From: Acidimicrobiia bacterium
Lineage (GTDB): Bacteria; Actinomycetota; Acidimicrobiia; Acidimicrobiales; Poriferisodalaceae
DNA: 64,000 bases
Direction of reading: 5' to 3'
Assembly: GCA_022826045.1 (NCBI GenBank)
Contig: JAJDVQ010000092.1
Location: 33,551 to 97,550, forward strand
Positions 58,091 through 64,000 of this stretch are shown piece after piece. Within the stretch, counting starts at the first letter, position 1, and each line of letters opens with the position of its first letter. The notes beneath the pieces were generated by a model. That model was not told the DNA's origin. It ran no database searches and worked only from the letters and a program-made list of their open reading frames with translations. A program made the translations under genes and the position numbers.

Positions 58091-58233
58091 TCAGATCGGG
58101 CTGATCGTTCCGGCGGCCGATCGAATGGAACGATCCCGGTAGTTGCAGCCCCAGATTCTGAGAGCACGGGATCAGATCGTGTCGATCGCCCCGGCGGCCG
58201 TTCGATCGGGGCAGTCGCGGTCGCTGCAGCCGC
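58091..58233. repeat. pair of direct repeats each with a covarying hairpin
   Basis: Two copies (58091-58150 and 58172-58233, offset 81 bp) in the convergent gap between rsmD and the HNH gene. Repeat 1 has a perfect 9-bp stem GATCGTTCC/GGAACGATC (58103-58111 and 58127-58135). In repeat 2 the corresponding arms are GATCGCCCC and GGGGCAGTC (58184-58192 and 58208-58216), so TT:AA has become CC:GG on both sides. The loop keeps GGCGGCCG. Possibly a bidirectional terminator or mobile repeat. Confidence 0.6.
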
Positions 58234-58246
58234 CGCTCCGCGAACG

Positions 58247-60142
58247 TCATGCGACGGTGAACAGGTCGTGTTGGTCAGCGTCTCGCGGCGATCGGTCTTC
58301 GCTCGCTGGGGAGCCATCACTTCCAAAATCCTGCATCGGCGCAGCGCAACCAGCAGCACCGTGGCCAGCAGTCTTGCAGCCGTCAACCACGCAGCCAGCA
58401 GTTTCCCAGCCAGCAGCACAGCCATCGGCAGCGCAACCAGCAGCACCTCCGTCGCCAGTGGCGAGACCGGCAGCTGCGTGGCCCGCAGCGTTGCAGCCGT
58501 CAGCATGACCGCCGCTCAACGAGGGCTGCATCGAGCCGTTGGTCGACGATCTGCGCGCCGGTTTGCGTGATCGGGCGGGGTTGTGCGGGTGTGCCGGATC
58601 GGGTGGGGTCAGCCGAAACCGGCCGTCGCGCACTGTCACTCGCCAGTTGTGGTCGTGGATGCGGTCGTGGCACGACCAGCACACCAGCACGAGGTTATCG
58701 ATGCGTGTCTTGCCGCCGCATTTCCACGGAATGATGTGGTGCGCCTCGCACTCACCGGAGGGCTCGCCGCAGCCGATGCATGCGCCGTCGCGGGCGATCA
58801 AGGCGCGGCGCTGGGCTGCGGTCGGCGCCCGGCTGGGCACGGCCTCGTACAGCGGTGTGAAGTCTGCACCGCACAAGACCAGCGACAGATCGGCGCCGCA
58901 AAGGAGCCGATCCAAGGTGCTCGGGGGGATGGGACCGGCGCCGGCGATCTCGGCAATGCCGCCGAGCTTGCCCAGCAGTGCGTCGAGATCGGCTCGCACA
59001 ATGATCTCCGTGACGGTGCGGCGCTGCTCGAGGCCGATGAGATCGTCCCCCGAGGGTGGCAGCTTCGGTGGTTCCTGCAGCGGTTCCTCGGCCTCAGAGA
59101 GCGCCACGGCAGGGTGATGGGCAACGTCGGACGAACGGCTCGCCGACGCGGGTTTCTCAGAGGACTCCGCAGCGGCACCAGCACCAGCCGCAGGGCCAAG
59201 ACCAGTTGCAGCAGCAGAGCCAAGGACAAGGGCGGGGGCAGCGGCAGAATCAGCAGCGAGCGCAGCACCAGCGGTGGAGCCGGCGGTAGGCGCAGCAACC
59301 GCGATGGAGCTAGCACTGCCGCTTGTTGACGCTGCGGCGATCGATGGGATGCTGGCGAGCAGTCTGTCGAGGGCGTCGGCCATGCGTTGATCGCGTGTTC
59401 GGGCGACAGATTCGACTCGCGTGCCAGGAGGCTTCATCCCTTCGGCGGTCGTTCTGCTCTTCCCAGGGTCAGCGGCGTCCTCGGCAACCTGCGTGCCATC
59501 GCGGAGCTTGCGGCGGTCGGTGCGTCGGAGCTGTTCGGCCGTGGCCCGGAGACGGCTCTGGATGCGTGCGCCCATCTCGGCGTCGAACGCGCCGCGCATC
59601 TGCACGGTGCCGTCGTCACCGTTCCAAAACCGCACACTGCGATTACGCCGGTTCCGGCGATGCTGCTCCTCCAAGTCGGACACGCTCTGGTGTTGAATCG
59701 TCCAGCGCTGGGCGGCCTGAGCAAACTCGTCTGCGGGCAGTGCCTTGGCCATCTCGACCAAGCCGGCATCGTGTTGGACTGCCTCGGGACTGGTCTTGCG
59801 CGCAGCCTGCGCCAGCTTTGCGGCGTTCGCGAAGCTGATCTCGCCGTCGGCAACCGCCGACTGTGCGTCGGGCAGCGCGGCCAGTTCTGCTGTGACCCGC
59901 ACGTTTCGGGCAGCCTCGGACCGGGACCGGCCGCCGACTTGGCTCAGCAGCCCAGCACCGCCGTCGCCGTGCCGTTCGCGCTGTGCGACCAGCGAGGCGG
60001 CTCGGGTTTCCAACAGCTCGGCTTTGGTGCGCAGCAACTTGGAGAGCCCCAGAGCGTTGCGCAGCTCCTCCGTCGGAGCTGTCTCGACGCCGTCGAGGGC
60101 TGCGCTGAGCGATTCGAGCGCCTGCTGCACCTGCGAGAACAT
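58247..60142 (-). CDS. DUF222 / HNH endonuclease (13E12-repeat type)
   Basis: 631 residues. An N-terminal DUF222 helical domain includes ELLETRAASLVAQRERHGDG and ARNVRVTAELAALPDAQSAV. A low-complexity Ala/Ser/Gly region follows. The HNH nuclease motif spans residues 454-500: CIGCGEPSGECEAHHIIPW, then KTRIDNLVLVCWSCHDRIHD. A Gly/Ala/Cys-rich tail with repeated AAGCAADGC-like units ends the protein. Such genes are multi-copy in many actinobacteria, are associated with mobile DNA, and their targets are unknown. Nothing flanks it that is clearly an IS. Confidence 0.9.
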   Translation of the reverse strand: MFSQVQQALESLSAALDGVETAPTEELRNALGLSKLLRTKAELLETRAASLVAQRERHGDGGAGLLSQVGGRSRSEAARNVRVTAELAALPDAQSAVADGEISFANAAKLAQAARKTSPEAVQHDAGLVEMAKALPADEFAQAAQRWTIQHQSVSDLEEQHRRNRRNRSVRFWNGDDGTVQMRGAFDAEMGARIQSRLRATAEQLRRTDRRKLRDGTQVAEDAADPGKSRTTAEGMKPPGTRVESVARTRDQRMADALDRLLASIPSIAAASTSGSASSIAVAAPTAGSTAGAALAADSAAAPALVLGSAAATGLGPAAGAGAAAESSEKPASASRSSDVAHHPAVALSEAEEPLQEPPKLPPSGDDLIGLEQRRTVTEIIVRADLDALLGKLGGIAEIAGAGPIPPSTLDRLLCGADLSLVLCGADFTPLYEAVPSRAPTAAQRRALIARDGACIGCGEPSGECEAHHIIPWKCGGKTRIDNLVLVCWSCHDRIHDHNWRVTVRDGRFRLTPPDPAHPHNPARSRKPARRSSTNGSMQPSLSGGHADGCNAAGHAAAGLATGDGGAAGCAADGCAAGWETAGCVVDGCKTAGHGAAGCAAPMQDFGSDGSPASEDRSPRDADQHDLFTVA

Positions 60143-60419
60143 ACGTTCATCATAGCCTCCGCATGTGACAAGAACACCTATTCCAAGATATTTAGTTCAT
60201 TACAAATATGTTACATTTGATTATTAGCTATACCAGTCAATTTCAATCAGTTACACATCCGGAACGCTGGCGGGTAGTCATTGCGGCGTTCGATGATTCG
60301 CGCACTCAGTCAGTTCGCCCAAACCCAACCTGGACCAGTCGCGCCCACGCGATGCCCTGCACACCCAAAACGCCACGGAATCACCTGAACTTCGCCGCGG
60401 AACTACGCTCAGCGTTCTC
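60143..60419. other. A/T-rich divergent intergenic region
   Basis: 277 bases between the divergent HNH and methyltransferase genes. 60155-60260 is markedly A/T-rich against the surroundings and has several TTACA/TGTTACA-like strings, a likely promoter zone for both genes. A TACGCT box ends 10 bp before ATG 60420, which lacks a Shine-Dalgarno sequence, compatible with leaderless transcription of the methyltransferase. No coding frame is seen. Confidence 0.5.

Positions 60420-64000
<3,581 letters not shown>

Overview
The window is about 67% G+C, chromosomal, and reads as a high-GC actinobacterium. The best inference is the class Acidimicrobiia. Supporting signs are the unbroken translation, cell-envelope and SRP gene order on one strand, a 31-residue bS22-type (AURKAIP1/COX24-like) protein, a DUF222/HNH (13E12-type) gene, a long L25/Ctc protein, many GTG starts, and ATGA-type start/stop overlaps throughout. 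The genus cannot be read from the sequence.

Left accessory part (1-7.3 kb): a large GHKL (Hsp90/sacsin-like) ATPase runs off the left edge on the minus strand. It is followed by an atypical SDR oxidoreductase, a Cdc6/AAA-like ATPase behind an A/T-rich promoter, and the FAD and [2Fe-2S] subunits of a CO-dehydrogenase/xanthine-oxidase-type enzyme. The molybdenum large subunit is absent. A divergent TetR regulator may act at a palindrome between it and the [2Fe-2S] gene.

Core part (7.3-57.5 kb): almost every gene lies on the minus strand. In transcription order from the right it runs coaD, a coiled-coil protein, DUF177, rpmF, plsX, acpP, rnc, an Fpg-like gene, smc, ftsY, ffh, rpsP, khpA, rimM, trmD, rplS, yraN, comM, dprA, xerC, an M23 factor, rpsB, tsf, pyrH, frr, cdsA, dxr, rseP, ispG, rimP, nusA, infB, rbfA, truB, ribF, rpsO, pnp and dapB. 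After these come tRNA-Gln, a GlmU-like nucleotidyltransferase, prs, rplY, pth, mfd, a parvulin-like lipoprotein, mazG, eno and ftsB. Together they cover ribosome assembly and translation, SRP targeting, chromosome segregation, phospholipid and isoprenoid precursor supply, DNA uptake and recombination, and RNA decay. Two small plus-strand genes interrupt the run between yraN and comM.

Right accessory part (57.5-64 kb): rsmD on the plus strand faces a DUF222/HNH endonuclease gene across a pair of covarying hairpin repeats. After an A/T-rich gap comes a large Eco57I-type adenine methyltransferase / restriction-modification protein that runs off the right edge. This gene carries two simple-sequence repeats whose unit lengths are not multiples of three: 19 copies of GA, and at least 124 bp of the pentamer GCCGA reaching the window end. 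That is the structure of a doubly phase-variable gene, and it is the most striking thing in the window.

Other non-coding structure: a roughly 95-bp interspersed repeat occurs three times (near 19.1, 42.9 and 55.85 kb). A leader before comM can fold so that a perfect 10-bp stem hides the ribosome-binding site. A structured leader precedes rpsB.
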